The notes beneath the pieces are model-generated. The model was not told the origin of the DNA, searched no databases, and saw only the letters and a program-made list of their open reading frames with translations. Positions 27,529 to 36,017 of a DNA stretch of 64,000 bases are shown here, piece by piece. Origin of the DNA: Anaerobacillus sp. CMMVII (GTDB taxonomy: Bacteria > Bacillota > Bacilli > Bacillales > Anaerobacillaceae). Every line of letters begins with the position of its first letter. Positions within the stretch are counted from its first letter, which is position 1. The translations under genes and the position numbers were made by a program. The stretch spans positions 1 to 64,000 of the forward strand of contig NZ_JACEHK010000001.1 in the NCBI RefSeq assembly GCF_025377685.1, written 5' to 3'.

Positions 27529-28544
27529 ATGAGCACGGTAACTGATACAAAAGTGAATTCAAAAAAAGACGCTACATCGGATATTTTACTGGAAGTAAAA
27601 GGTTTGAAAAAGTATTTCCCAATAAAAGCTGGGATTTTACAACGAACTGTTGGTCATGTTAAGGCCGTAGACGATGTTAGTTTTTTTATAAAAAAAGGTG
27701 AAACTTTTGGCCTTGTTGGTGAATCTGGTTGTGGTAAATCTACCACTGGTAGAGCAATCATTCGACTTTATGAACCAACAGCTGGTGAAATTTTGTTTGA
27801 GGGAGAAGATATAGCGAATACTCCTGAAAAAGCACTTAGACCCTATCGAAGAGATATCCAAATGGTGTTCCAGGATCCATACTCTTCACTAAATCCCCGC
27901 AAAACTGTGGGCACAATTTTAGAGGAGCCCTTTCGTGTACATAACCTTTATTCGAAAAAGGAGCGAAAGGAAAGAGTAGAACATTTATTAGATCGAGTTG
28001 GACTTAATCCAACACTCAGAGATCGCTATCCCCATGAATTTTCCGGCGGGCAACGCCAAAGGATTGGAATAGCAAGGGCACTAACGTTAAATCCGAAACT
28101 AATAATCGGTGATGAACCAGTATCAGCGTTAGATGTTTCAATCCAGTCGCAAGTGTTAAATATTATGGATGATCTTCAAAAGAGTTTGGGTTAACTTATT
28201 TATTCATTGCCCATGACTTAGCTGTAGTTAAACATATTTCTGATCGGATTGGGGTTATGTACCTTGGTCGGATGATGGAAGTAACGGATAAGCAAACACT
28301 CTACCGAAATCCACTACATCCATACACTCAAGCTTTATTATCAGCGATCCCAAAATCGCATCCAAGTGAGGTAAAGCGCGAGCGAATTATCTTAAAAGGC
28401 GATGTTCCGAGTCCTTCAATTCCGCCGGCAGGCTGTGTATTCCATACACGCTGCCCACAGGCAATGGATCATTGTAAGCAAGCCGTACCTATGTTGAAAG
28501 AGTTAGAGCCTGGTCACTTTGTCGCTTGCCATTTATACGAATAA
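27529..28544 (+). CDS. oppF: Peptide ABC transporter ATPase, OppF/DppF type (one frameshift)
   Basis: Second ATPase of the importer. Walker [10 protein letters not shown], signature [15 protein letters not shown], Walker [15 protein letters not shown]. The frame stops after LQKSLG at about 28194; adding one T (GGGTTAACT to GGGTTTAACT) gives [19 protein letters not shown], the switch region, and continues through the HPY motif [16 protein letters not shown] to 28544. The break is most likely a sequence error because all conserved parts are present. It is followed 70 bases later by the binding-protein gene. Confidence 0.9.
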
Positions 28545-28614
28545 GTATGATGGCAGATTGATAGAGTCCAACTCTACATGAAATATTCAAAATATTCCGA
28601 AGGGGGAAAAGACT

Positions 28615-30282
28615 TTGAAAAAGAAACTGTTAATTTTGTTAAGTATGATTTTCATGCTATCTATCTTTTTAGTAGCATGTGGTGGAGACAAGACATCCAC
28701 TGAAGACCCGAAAGAACCAACGACTCCAGCAGAGGAGCCAAAAGATGAAGAAAAAGAGGAACCAAAAGAAGAAGGCCCAGTACAAGGTGGAAGCATTGTA
28801 TTAGGTACTTCTGGTGAGCCTGTTACTTTTAACGGTAACTACTCTCAAGATTCAGCATCAAGTGATGTAATTGATCTATTATTTGTAGGTTTAGTACGCT
28901 CTAACGAAAATTTAGAGATCGTTCCAAGTGTAGCAGTTGATCACCCAGAAGTTTCTGAAGATGGATTAGAGTGGGTTTATACACTTCGTGAAGGTGTTCT
29001 TTTCCACGATGGAACTGAATTAACTGCAGAAGACGTAGAATTTACTTATAATATCTTCAAGCATGAAGACTATGCTGGTCCACGTGCAGGAAGCTTTTCT
29101 AACGTAGAAAAAATCGAAGCAATCGAAAAATACAAAGTTAAGTTTACATTATCTGAAGCTGATGCTCGTTTCCCAACATTAGCTGGTTATGGTATCTTAC
29201 CTAAGCATATCCTTGGGGATGTTCCTGTTGCTGACTTAGGTGAATATCAAGAGTTCAACCAAAAGAACCCAATTGGTGCTGGTCCATTTAAGTTTGTTAG
29301 CTGGACTCCTGGACAAAACTTAGTAGTAGAAGCGTTTGATGAGTACTTCGAAGGTCGTCCATACCTAGATAAAGTAACATTCCGTTTCGCTTCTGACTCA
29401 AATGCTCTAGTATTATTAATGCAAACTGGTGATATCGATTGGATGATCGCACCACCAGCTGAGTTAGCGACAATTGAAACATTTGATCATGCAAGAGTAT
29501 CTAATACTTTAGCTTTACGTTATGACTATATTGGATGGAACTTACAAAATCCATTATTCCAAGATGTAAAAGTTCGTCAAGCTTTAACACATGCAATTGA
29601 CCGTCAAGAAATCGTTGACACAATCATGGAAGGTAACGCAACAGTAGCGCATGCTCCTGTATCACCGCTTAGCTGGGCGTACAATGACAATGTTCCAAAG
29701 TTTGACTTCGATCCAGAAAAAGCAAAATCTTTATTAGCTGAAGCTGGCTGGGAGCCAGGTGCTGATGGCATCCTTCAAAAAGACGGCCAAAAATTCTCAT
29801 TCACAATTCTTTCTAACGATGGAAACGTAGTTCGTCGTGACATCGGAATTATCGTTCAACAATACCTAGGAAACATCGGTATTGAAGTGAAAGCAGAACA
29901 AATGGAGTGGGGCGCATTCTTAGACAAGATCAACCCTCCAAACTATGACTTTGATGCTGTAGTATTAGCTTGGGGCTTAGCTCTTGACCCAGATCCAAGT
30001 GCAATCTGGCATTCAAAAGAAATCGAAAACGGATTAAACAACATTAGCTACAGAAATGATAAGGTTGACGAAATTTCTGATAGTAATACAAAAATTCTAG
30101 ACCAAACAGAACGTGCAGCTGCACTTGCTGAAGTATGGCAAATCTTAGCTGAAGAGCAACCATACACGTACATGTACTACCCACAACAATTCATTGCATT
30201 AAATAAGAAGATCCAAGGCTTTACTCACCACCCACGTTCAAACAGCTACCAATTAAACGAGTGGTGGATCGACAACAACTAA
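28615..30282 (+). CDS. oppA: Peptide-binding lipoprotein, OppA/DppA type
   Basis: The extracellular receptor of the importer, SBP_bac_5 family, 555 residues. It starts at TTG 28615 after AGGGGGAAAAG. A lipoprotein signal ends LVAC with Cys22, followed by a Glu/Lys/Pro-rich linker (about 25-60). Family motifs include EDGLEWVYTLREGVLFHDGT and NPIGAGPFKFVSW. Codons look more uniform than in neighbours (many TTA, GAA, CCA), as for a highly expressed gene. Two hairpins downstream, before oppB, may make this gene expressed above the permeases. Confidence 0.93.
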   Translation: MKKKLLILLSMIFMLSIFLVACGGDKTSTEDPKEPTTPAEEPKDEEKEEPKEEGPVQGGSIVLGTSGEPVTFNGNYSQDSASSDVIDLLFVGLVRSNENLEIVPSVAVDHPEVSEDGLEWVYTLREGVLFHDGTELTAEDVEFTYNIFKHEDYAGPRAGSFSNVEKIEAIEKYKVKFTLSEADARFPTLAGYGILPKHILGDVPVADLGEYQEFNQKNPIGAGPFKFVSWTPGQNLVVEAFDEYFEGRPYLDKVTFRFASDSNALVLLMQTGDIDWMIAPPAELATIETFDHARVSNTLALRYDYIGWNLQNPLFQDVKVRQALTHAIDRQEIVDTIMEGNATVAHAPVSPLSWAYNDNVPKFDFDPEKAKSLLAEAGWEPGADGILQKDGQKFSFTILSNDGNVVRRDIGIIVQQYLGNIGIEVKAEQMEWGAFLDKINPPNYDFDAVVLAWGLALDPDPSAIWHSKEIENGLNNISYRNDKVDEISDSNTKILDQTERAAALAEVWQILAEEQPYTYMYYPQQFIALNKKIQGFTHHPRSNSYQLNEWWIDNN

Positions 30283-30297
30283 TATGACTGTAAGGAC

Positions 30298-30322
30298 AAG
30301 GGGGACAATTGTCCCCCTTATT
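30298..30322 (+). terminator. Hairpin after oppA (partial terminator)
   Basis: Stem AAGGGGGAC/GTCCCCCTT around AATT (30298-30319), followed by a poor T run (ATTCC). It may act as a processing or attenuating hairpin. Confidence 0.6.
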
Positions 30323-30567
30323 CCTTGTCAGATAAGAAAACATAACTGTTTTTAGTACTTGATGTCTAGCTACAGGCGCCTTGTGCTTTTGTAAATTAAC
30401 ATGAATAAACTGAGGCTCCCGCGGTTGGCGGTAGCCAAGTTTTTCTAATACTTTAAAAAATAACGGTATATAAAGGATTAAAGTATAAGAAAAACTAGGG
30501 CTTTCGCCATTAAAAACTTGGTGATAAGCCAAGTTTTTCTATTAAATTGATGTAAGGGGGTAATGAC
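30323..30567. repeat. oppA-oppB spacer with 15-base direct repeats and a second terminator hairpin
   Basis: AGCCAAGTTTTTCTA occurs at 30433-30447 and again at 30527-30541. A GATGTCTAGCTACAGGCGCC sequence near 30361 resembles a motif repeated in Bacillus genomes. No gene is visible. Confidence 0.65.
30512..30540 (+). terminator. Terminator-like hairpin just before oppB
   Basis: A 10-bp stem AAAAACTTGG/CCAAGTTTTT (30512-30521 with 30529-30538) ends in T residues. It is 30 bases before oppB and would attenuate read-through from oppA. Confidence 0.7.
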
Positions 30568-31515
30568 ATGACGACTTATCTTATTCGCCGATTAGTAATG
30601 ATGATCCCAATTCTATTTGGAATATCAATTATCTCCTTTGCTATTATGTATGCGGCACCTGGAAAGCCTGCAGTCATGAATTTGGATCCAGATATTTCTG
30701 TAGAAGACCGTGAAAAGCAAATGGAAAAGTTAGGTTTAAATAAACCACCTCATGAACAATATTTAATTTGGATGGGGAATGTAGTAAAAGGAGATTTTGG
30801 TACTTCTTTTACAAAGAAACAACCTGTAAAAGATATGATCTTAGATCGATTACCAAACACGTTAATTCTCATGTTGTTTTCAACAATACTAGCAGTCATT
30901 ATATCAATTCCTTTCGGAGTCTTATCAGCTACCAAACAGTACTCTAAATTAGACTACGGAGTTACAATTACTTCATTTTTAGGATTAGCTACACCAAACT
31001 TTTGGTTGGGGTTAATGCTTATCATGTTATTTTCTGTTCAACTCGGTTGGACACCTGTAGGTGGGGTTTCGACTTTAAATGCAGATTTTAGTATCTTAGA
31101 CCGCCTTCATCACTTAATCTTACCAGCAATTGTTTTAGCGACAGCTGATATGGCGGGTTTAACACGCTACACTCGTTCTAGTATGTTAGAAGTTATTAAT
31201 CAAGACTACATTCGTACAGCAAGAGCTAAAGGGTTCCGTGAACGTACGGTTATTTATAAGCATGGTTTACGCAATGGACTTATTCCTATCATTACAATCT
31301 TCGGTTTAATGTTACCAACTTTCATTGGTGGTTCAGTTATCGTAGAATCATTATTTAGTTGGCCAGGAATCGGTAAATTATTTATTGATGCAACCTTTGA
31401 AAGGGACTACCCTGTTATTATGGCAATCACCATGTTTGGTGCTGTATTAACGGTAATTGGTAACCTAATAGCAGATATTTTATATGCTGTTATGGATCCA
31501 AGAATTGAGTACTAG
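30568..31515 (+). CDS. oppB: Peptide ABC transporter permease, OppB/DppB type
   Basis: A 315-residue permease with six predicted helices. The N-terminus [20 protein letters not shown] is typical of DppB. The EAA loop is [20 protein letters not shown] (about 211-230). The C-terminus is [14 protein letters not shown], the family hallmark. It starts at ATG 30568 after AAGGGGG, and oppC follows after 11 bases. It would pair with OppC to form the channel. Confidence 0.93.
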   Translation: MTTYLIRRLVMMIPILFGISIISFAIMYAAPGKPAVMNLDPDISVEDREKQMEKLGLNKPPHEQYLIWMGNVVKGDFGTSFTKKQPVKDMILDRLPNTLILMLFSTILAVIISIPFGVLSATKQYSKLDYGVTITSFLGLATPNFWLGLMLIMLFSVQLGWTPVGGVSTLNADFSILDRLHHLILPAIVLATADMAGLTRYTRSSMLEVINQDYIRTARAKGFRERTVIYKHGLRNGLIPIITIFGLMLPTFIGGSVIVESLFSWPGIGKLFIDATFERDYPVIMAITMFGAVLTVIGNLIADILYAVMDPRIEY

Positions 31516-31526
31516 GAGGTGGCCGA

Positions 31527-32447
31527 ATGGGAAAACCAGAATTAAATCTACCAAATAAAGTTGGAAACGTGGCCATTGAACAGACGCTTGGGGAACGACG
31601 TTCTCTCTTATCGATTATTGTAGCGAAGTTCTTTCAAAATAAGTTAGCTGTGATTGGACTAGTCTTATTATTTATTATCATTACTAGTGCTTTACTAGCT
31701 CCCTGGATTGCACCACATGATCCAGATTTTCAAAACTTACGGAATCGATTGGCTAAACCAAGTGCGGAATTTTTATTAGGGACAGATCATTTAGGAAGAG
31801 ATATTTTTAGTCGTCTTTTATTTGGTGGGAGAGTCTCTTTATTCGTAGGCTTTGTTGCGATGGTTGGAGCAGTTACAATCGGAACGACAGTAGGAGCAAT
31901 TGCTGGTTACTTTGGCGGTTTAGTTGATGCATTTTTAATGCGACTCGTTGATGTAATCATTTCATTCCCAAATATCTTCTTATTAATAACATTGGTTGCC
32001 GTACTAGAGCCAAGTATTGATAAGTTAATTATGGTATTCGCATTCTTGAGTTGGACAGGGACAGCACGTTTAGTACGAGGAGAGTTCTTAACCTTAAAGA
32101 AGCGTGAATTCGTTTTAGCAGCCCGGACAATTGGGATGTCGAATACACGAATTATCTTCGGACAAATTTTACCGAGTGCATTTGGACCTGTTATCGTAGC
32201 AGCAACACTTGCGGTAGGTGGATTTATTCTAGCAGAATCGGCGTTAAGTTTCCTAGGGTTAGGTGTCCAACCACCAACTTCTACATGGGGGAACATGTTA
32301 ACGTATTCTCAGAGTGTAACGATCTTTAGAACTGCTTGGTGGTATCCAACATTCCCAGGTGTAATGATTTTACTAACAGTATTATCATTTAACTTTGTTG
32401 GTGATGGCTTACGTGATGCTCTTGATCCGCGTGTAACAGAAAAGTAA
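31527..32447 (+). CDS. oppC: Peptide ABC transporter permease, OppC/DppC type
   Basis: A 306-residue permease. After a cytoplasmic N-terminus comes the first helix, then [19 protein letters not shown] and the OppC hallmark [20 protein letters not shown]. The EAA loop is [20 protein letters not shown]. It ends [15 protein letters not shown]. The ribosome site AGGAGGTGG overlaps the oppB end. It closes the operon before a strong terminator. Confidence 0.94.
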   Translation: MGKPELNLPNKVGNVAIEQTLGERRSLLSIIVAKFFQNKLAVIGLVLLFIIITSALLAPWIAPHDPDFQNLRNRLAKPSAEFLLGTDHLGRDIFSRLLFGGRVSLFVGFVAMVGAVTIGTTVGAIAGYFGGLVDAFLMRLVDVIISFPNIFLLITLVAVLEPSIDKLIMVFAFLSWTGTARLVRGEFLTLKKREFVLAARTIGMSNTRIIFGQILPSAFGPVIVAATLAVGGFILAESALSFLGLGVQPPTSTWGNMLTYSQSVTIFRTAWWYPTFPGVMILLTVLSFNFVGDGLRDALDPRVTEK

Positions 32448-32460
32448 ATACTTGTTTATA

Positions 32461-32490
32461 AAAAGCTAGCCTTAAAGGTTAGCTTTTTTT
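32461..32490 (+). terminator. Terminator of the opp operon
   Basis: An 11-bp stem AAAGCTAGCCT/AGGTTAGCTTT (32462-32472 with 32476-32486, one G-U) followed by T residues. Confidence 0.85.
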
Positions 32491-32753
32491 TCGTGCTTTA
32501 AAAGCATCTATATGTATGCGATAAAATGATGTTTAAATTGTGGCTGATCAATACTGTGATTTACATAATTTTATTACACAGTTTCACATAATCTTATTTA
32601 GACTATAAGAATACCCTAAGTTATTACTCACTAACTTCACACTTTTTTCACAAACTGAAAATCAAGCAATTTGAGTGGAGTACGCTATAATAAAGGCTTT
32701 TATGACCGTTTTATAGCTACTTGTAAAATCGTTCACATTTCTGTAACAGTAAA
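32491..32753. other. Upstream regulatory region of nrfHA-1
   Basis: No gene is visible. On the minus strand there are motifs near TTTGTGAA, the ResD-site consensus known in B. subtilis: TTTGTGAAA near 32646-32655 and weaker ones near 32580 and 32732. They sit upstream of the FNR box. ResD binding is a weak inference. Confidence 0.35.
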
Positions 32754-32769
32754 AGTGATTTTTATCACA
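32754..32769. promoter_or_regulatory. FNR-type box upstream of nrfH1
   Basis: AGTGA-TTTTTA-TCACA differs from TGTGA-N6-TCACA by one base. Its centre (32761.5) lies exactly 41.5 bases before a start predicted 7 bases after the -10 TATGAT (32791-32796). That is the classical class II activator arrangement, and no good -35 is present. Confidence 0.75.
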
Positions 32770-32790
32770 TTGTGGGAAAGTGTAAAAAAG

Positions 32791-32796
32791 TATGAT
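32791..32796 (+). promoter_or_regulatory. -10 box of nrfHA-1
   Basis: TATGAT, placed correctly for an FNR-activated promoter with predicted start near 32803. Confidence 0.6.
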
Positions 32797-32916
32797 TAAG
32801 ACAAGAAATATTACAACAAAAAAGTTATTGTTCAGCGCTTTAGAAAAAACCGTTGGATATTAAGAGGTTTTATAAATCAACTGCTAAGGGTTTAAAAAAT
32901 GAAAGGAGAGAAACCG

Positions 32917-33432
32917 ATGGGGAAATTGCTTAAAAGACTAGATAAGAAGATTTTGTTGTTTACGTTAGCTGGTGTGTTTGCTGGAATTGTTTTATTTGCA
33001 GGAACTGCCGGGACTTTAAAGGCAACAGATAGCGGAGAGTTTTGTTCTAGCTGTCATATTATGGGTACAGTTTATGAAACATTCGCAAACTCCAACCACG
33101 CATCATTAAGTTGTAATGACTGCCATGCACCGCGAGATAGTGTAACATCAAAGCTTATGTTCAAAGCGAAGGCTGGTATGGGTCATATGTATATGAATAC
33201 AATTGGAGCTAGTAAAATCCCAGATGTACTTCATGCCACAGCTGACTCACAAGAGGTTATTAATCAAAATTGTATTAGTTGTCACGAACCGAGCTTACAA
33301 AATGTGTCTCATGATGTGAAAGATAGTTGTGTGGATTGTCACCGTCAAGTTCCACATATGAAAGGTGACTTTAGACCAGCGGATTGGTTTGAACCAAAAG
33401 AATTTTACTTTGTAGAACCAGGTAGAAAATAA
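32917..33432 (+). CDS. nrfH: Cytochrome c nitrite reductase small subunit NrfH, copy 1
   Basis: NrfH is a membrane-anchored tetraheme quinol oxidase that feeds NrfA. An N-terminal helix (about residues 12-30) serves as uncleaved anchor. Four heme sites follow: CSSCH (43-47), CNDCH, CISCH and CVDCH. The first has the family form CxxCHxM with Met49, the expected heme-1 ligand. ATG 32917 follows AAAGGAGAG; length 171 residues. nrfA starts just after. It is the NapC/NrfH family; the adjacent pentaheme NrfA fixes the NrfH assignment. Confidence 0.94.
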   Translation: MGKLLKRLDKKILLFTLAGVFAGIVLFAGTAGTLKATDSGEFCSSCHIMGTVYETFANSNHASLSCNDCHAPRDSVTSKLMFKAKAGMGHMYMNTIGASKIPDVLHATADSQEVINQNCISCHEPSLQNVSHDVKDSCVDCHRQVPHMKGDFRPADWFEPKEFYFVEPGRK

Positions 33433-33449
33433 TGAAAGGGATGAATAAA

Positions 33450-34904
33450 ATGAGAAGTAATACTAAAAAGCCGTTTCTTTTAATGATCATATCATTTTTC
33501 TTAATGCTTGCATTAGTAGGTTGTGCTAGTTCACAGGCACAAGAGAAAGAACCATTGAATACCGGGTTAGATCCAAAAGAGTGGAATAGTTATGCATTTA
33601 AAGATAAATTCCCGTTACATTGGGAAAGTTTTATGAAGAACATGGTAGATGAAAAAGAGGTAAAACCTAAGAATGATCCTTCAATTGAACCTTACTTACC
33701 AATCTTATGGAACGGTTTCGGTTTTGCTGTTGAGTATAATTTAACTCGTGGTCATACGTATGCCTTTGAAGATCAAATGGAAGTTAGACGTATCACGGAT
33801 AACCCAAATGCAATCTCGGCTTGTATGTCTTGTAAAACAACTTTATTTCCAGCTATGATTGAGGAATTTGGATATGAGAAGGCTTTTGCTATGAACTATC
33901 ATGATGAAGCAATGCCTTGGATTGATAAGATGACAGAACCAACTAAAACAGATGAACTTGGAAATTATGGGCACGCGTCAGTTGGATGTTCTACTTGCCA
34001 TGACCCTGTAACAATGGATTTACGTGTTTCATTGCCACAGTTAACAATTTCTTTAGAAAATATGGGCTATGATATCTCAAAAGCAACACAACATGATATG
34101 CGTTCTCTTGTGTGTGCACAATGTCACGTAGAATATTACTTTGACCCAGCTAATGACCGTCACACAACTTTCCCTTGGGCTAATGGCTTAAGAATGGAAA
34201 ATATGTGGGATTACTACGAAGAGAAGTTTGAAGTCGAAGGGCAATTCCAAGGAGAATATGTGTCTCGTCTAACGAATCAACCAATTTTAAAAGCGCAACA
34301 TCCTGAGTATGAATTATGGAGCTATGGGCCTCACCAATCTGTATCATGTTCAGACTGCCATATGCCTTACCAAAGAGTTGATGGTAAAAAGAAAATTACT
34401 TCACACCGTTGGGGTTCACCATTAAAGACTGTTGAAGAATCTTGCCGTACATGTCATGCTGATAAATCTCCAACAGAAATTAAAGATCGTGTAAAAGATA
34501 TTCAAACAGTTCATAAAGCAGCACTACTTGAGGCTCAAGAAGTTAGCGTACAGGCAACTTATTATGTTAACAGAATGATGACTCGTGAAGTAGACGCAGC
34601 TAAGATTAAAGAAGCTCAACATTTGCTTCGTGAAGGACAATGGTTCTGGGATATTATTGCAGCTGAAAACTCTAAAGGTTTCCACAATCCACAAGGAGCT
34701 ATGGAGTCATTTAGAAGATCAATTTTAGCTTCTTCAAAGGCTATTGAAATTGCGACAATCGAGTTAATGAAGAATGGTGAAGACATTGACGAGTTAAAAC
34801 GTCAAATAGAAATTACAAAGCAAAACGTAGTCAACGAAACAGTCTCTCATCAAAAACACTTACAGGCAATTAATGAGTGGTTCCCGAACCACCGTGATAA
34901 GTAA
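33450..34904 (+). CDS. nrfA: Ammonia-forming cytochrome c nitrite reductase NrfA, copy 1
   Basis: NrfA reduces nitrite to ammonium with six electrons outside the cytoplasmic membrane. The active-site heme motif is CMSCK (125-129), the Lys-ligated form specific to NrfA. Four CxxCH sites follow at about 180, 222, 300 and 332. Catalytic candidates are Arg100 (LTRGH), Tyr229 or Tyr230 (CHVEYY) and His284 (KAQHPEYE). The signal ends LVGC with Cys25, so it should be a lipoprotein. ATG 33450 has AAAGGG 9 bases upstream; upstream ATGs at 33432 and 33441 are less well placed. Length 484. A terminator follows. Confidence 0.96.
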   Translation: MRSNTKKPFLLMIISFFLMLALVGCASSQAQEKEPLNTGLDPKEWNSYAFKDKFPLHWESFMKNMVDEKEVKPKNDPSIEPYLPILWNGFGFAVEYNLTRGHTYAFEDQMEVRRITDNPNAISACMSCKTTLFPAMIEEFGYEKAFAMNYHDEAMPWIDKMTEPTKTDELGNYGHASVGCSTCHDPVTMDLRVSLPQLTISLENMGYDISKATQHDMRSLVCAQCHVEYYFDPANDRHTTFPWANGLRMENMWDYYEEKFEVEGQFQGEYVSRLTNQPILKAQHPEYELWSYGPHQSVSCSDCHMPYQRVDGKKKITSHRWGSPLKTVEESCRTCHADKSPTEIKDRVKDIQTVHKAALLEAQEVSVQATYYVNRMMTREVDAAKIKEAQHLLREGQWFWDIIAAENSKGFHNPQGAMESFRRSILASSKAIEIATIELMKNGEDIDELKRQIEITKQNVVNETVSHQKHLQAINEWFPNHRDK

Positions 34905-34913
34905 TATTATAGT

Positions 34914-34953
34914 AAGAAACTCTCTTCAAATGGTTGAAGGGAGTTTCTTTTTT
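34914..34953 (+). terminator. Terminator after nrfA1
   Basis: A 16-bp stem (34914-34929 with 34934-34949) followed by six T; it separates the two nrf operons. Confidence 0.92.
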
Positions 34954-35047
34954 ATTTTTAAAGTTAGATATAACAACCTTTTCAGTGCTTTTTTCTTTTC
35001 AATTTTATTCAATCTCGTCGCTATATTCATAGTTTTGACACACTTTT

Positions 35048-35063
35048 TGTGATGGATATCACA
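35048..35063. promoter_or_regulatory. FNR-type box, distal, upstream of nrfH2
   Basis: TGTGATGGATATCACA is a perfect TGTGA-N6-TCACA palindrome. No good -10 lies at the class II distance, so its role (activation from afar or another start) is open. Confidence 0.7.
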
Positions 35064-35255
35064 GTCTATATAGAGGGGGGTGGCCCAATTTTTCAGAGGA
35101 ATTGTTAAAAAATATGTAAATTACTATGTTGTTTTTTAGATATTGTGTTATTCGCAGCAGGATATTGGCGGTATATTGAGCTTTGCTACAAAACAAAAGC
35201 TATGGAAACACCCGAGATTCCTTATAGCGCTAGTATTATTTATACTCGCAAAAGG

Positions 35256-35271
35256 TGTGATAAAGTTCACA
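35256..35271. promoter_or_regulatory. FNR-type box, middle, upstream of nrfH2
   Basis: TGTGATAAAGTTCACA is a perfect TGTGA-N6-TCACA match. Its centre is 33 bases (about three helical turns) from the next box. Confidence 0.7.
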
Positions 35272-35288
35272 GTTTGTTCACTAATCAC

Positions 35289-35304
35289 AGTGACATTTCT
35301 CACA
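35289..35304. promoter_or_regulatory. FNR-type box, proximal, upstream of nrfH2
   Basis: AGTGACATTTCTCACA matches with one change. A weak -10 (TAACCT, 35326-35331) is at the class II distance from its centre. Confidence 0.6.
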
Positions 35305-35377
35305 GTGACCAGTAGTAGAAAAAAGTAACCTTAAGGTAGCAAATAAATAATATTGTGTAAAAAAATAAAAGTTGCTG

Positions 35378-35463
35378 TTAAACTAAGTTTTGAATTGGTA
35401 GTAATAAGTCTACCTGGATACGCTTAACGACTTATACCTAGTTTACCGATAGACTTAGTTTAA
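35378..35463 (+). other. Long structured leader of nrfHA-2
   Basis: An 86-base hairpin: TTAAACTAAG (35378-35387) pairs with CTTAGTTTAA (35454-35463), then TTGGTA with TACCGA, then ATAAGTC with GACTTAT. It ends about 16 bases before the ribosome site. It could protect or regulate the mRNA. No known riboswitch is recognised. Confidence 0.55.
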
Positions 35464-35489
35464 TATGTACAATGTAAAGGGGGGAGATC

Positions 35490-35993
35490 ATGAGAAATTT
35501 ATTTCAGAAGATCAATAACAAACTACTTTTATTTACACTAGTTGGGGTGTTTGTAGGAATTGTTTTTTTTGCGGGGACAGAAGGGGCAATTAATGCAACA
35601 GATACACCAGAGTTTTGTGCTTCATGTCACGTCTATGAACATACAATTACAAACTTTGAAAATTCAAATCACTCAGCACTAAAGTGTAATGACTGTCATG
35701 CACCAACAGACAGTAAAATTGCCAAATATACTTTTAAAGGTATAAATGCAATAAGCCACGGTTACGCAACAACAGTTGGTGCAAGCAAGCTTCCTGATGT
35801 TATTCATGCAACAGATAAGTCAAAAGAAATTATCGAAAAAAATTGCGTAAGTTGTCATGAACCAGGATTACAAAATGTTTCACATGATATGAAAGATAGT
35901 TGTATTGGCTGTCACCGTCAGGTACCGCACAATAAGGGTGATTACCGACCAGCCGAGTGGTTTGAGCCAGGAAACTTCAAATTTAATCGATAA
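35490..35993 (+). CDS. nrfH: Cytochrome c nitrite reductase small subunit NrfH, copy 2
   Basis: A 167-residue paralogue of NrfH1 with the same plan: anchor helix (about 12-30) and heme sites CASCH (43-47), CNDCH, CVSCH and CIGCH. The main difference is at heme 1, which reads CHVYEH: the expected ligand Met49 is Tyr49. This may change the redox potential or quinol site. ATG 35490 follows GGGGGGAG. nrfA2 follows directly, so each NrfH has its own NrfA. Nearly the whole C-terminal part (SCHEPGLQNVSHDMKDSC) is shared with copy 1. Confidence 0.93.
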   Translation: MRNLFQKINNKLLLFTLVGVFVGIVFFAGTEGAINATDTPEFCASCHVYEHTITNFENSNHSALKCNDCHAPTDSKIAKYTFKGINAISHGYATTVGASKLPDVIHATDKSKEIIEKNCVSCHEPGLQNVSHDMKDSCIGCHRQVPHNKGDYRPAEWFEPGNFKFNR

Positions 35994-36017
35994 ATAATCA
36001 TGAAAGGGTTGAAACAA

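Noticed and set aside
32491-32753. A sigma-A promoter using TATAAT at 32686-32691 for nrfH1
   Set aside because: No -35 box at a suitable distance; the FNR-linked TATGAT fits better.
35143-35328. Open frame of 61 residues upstream of nrfH2
   Set aside because: It has no ribosome site, overlaps two FNR boxes, and looks like no known protein.
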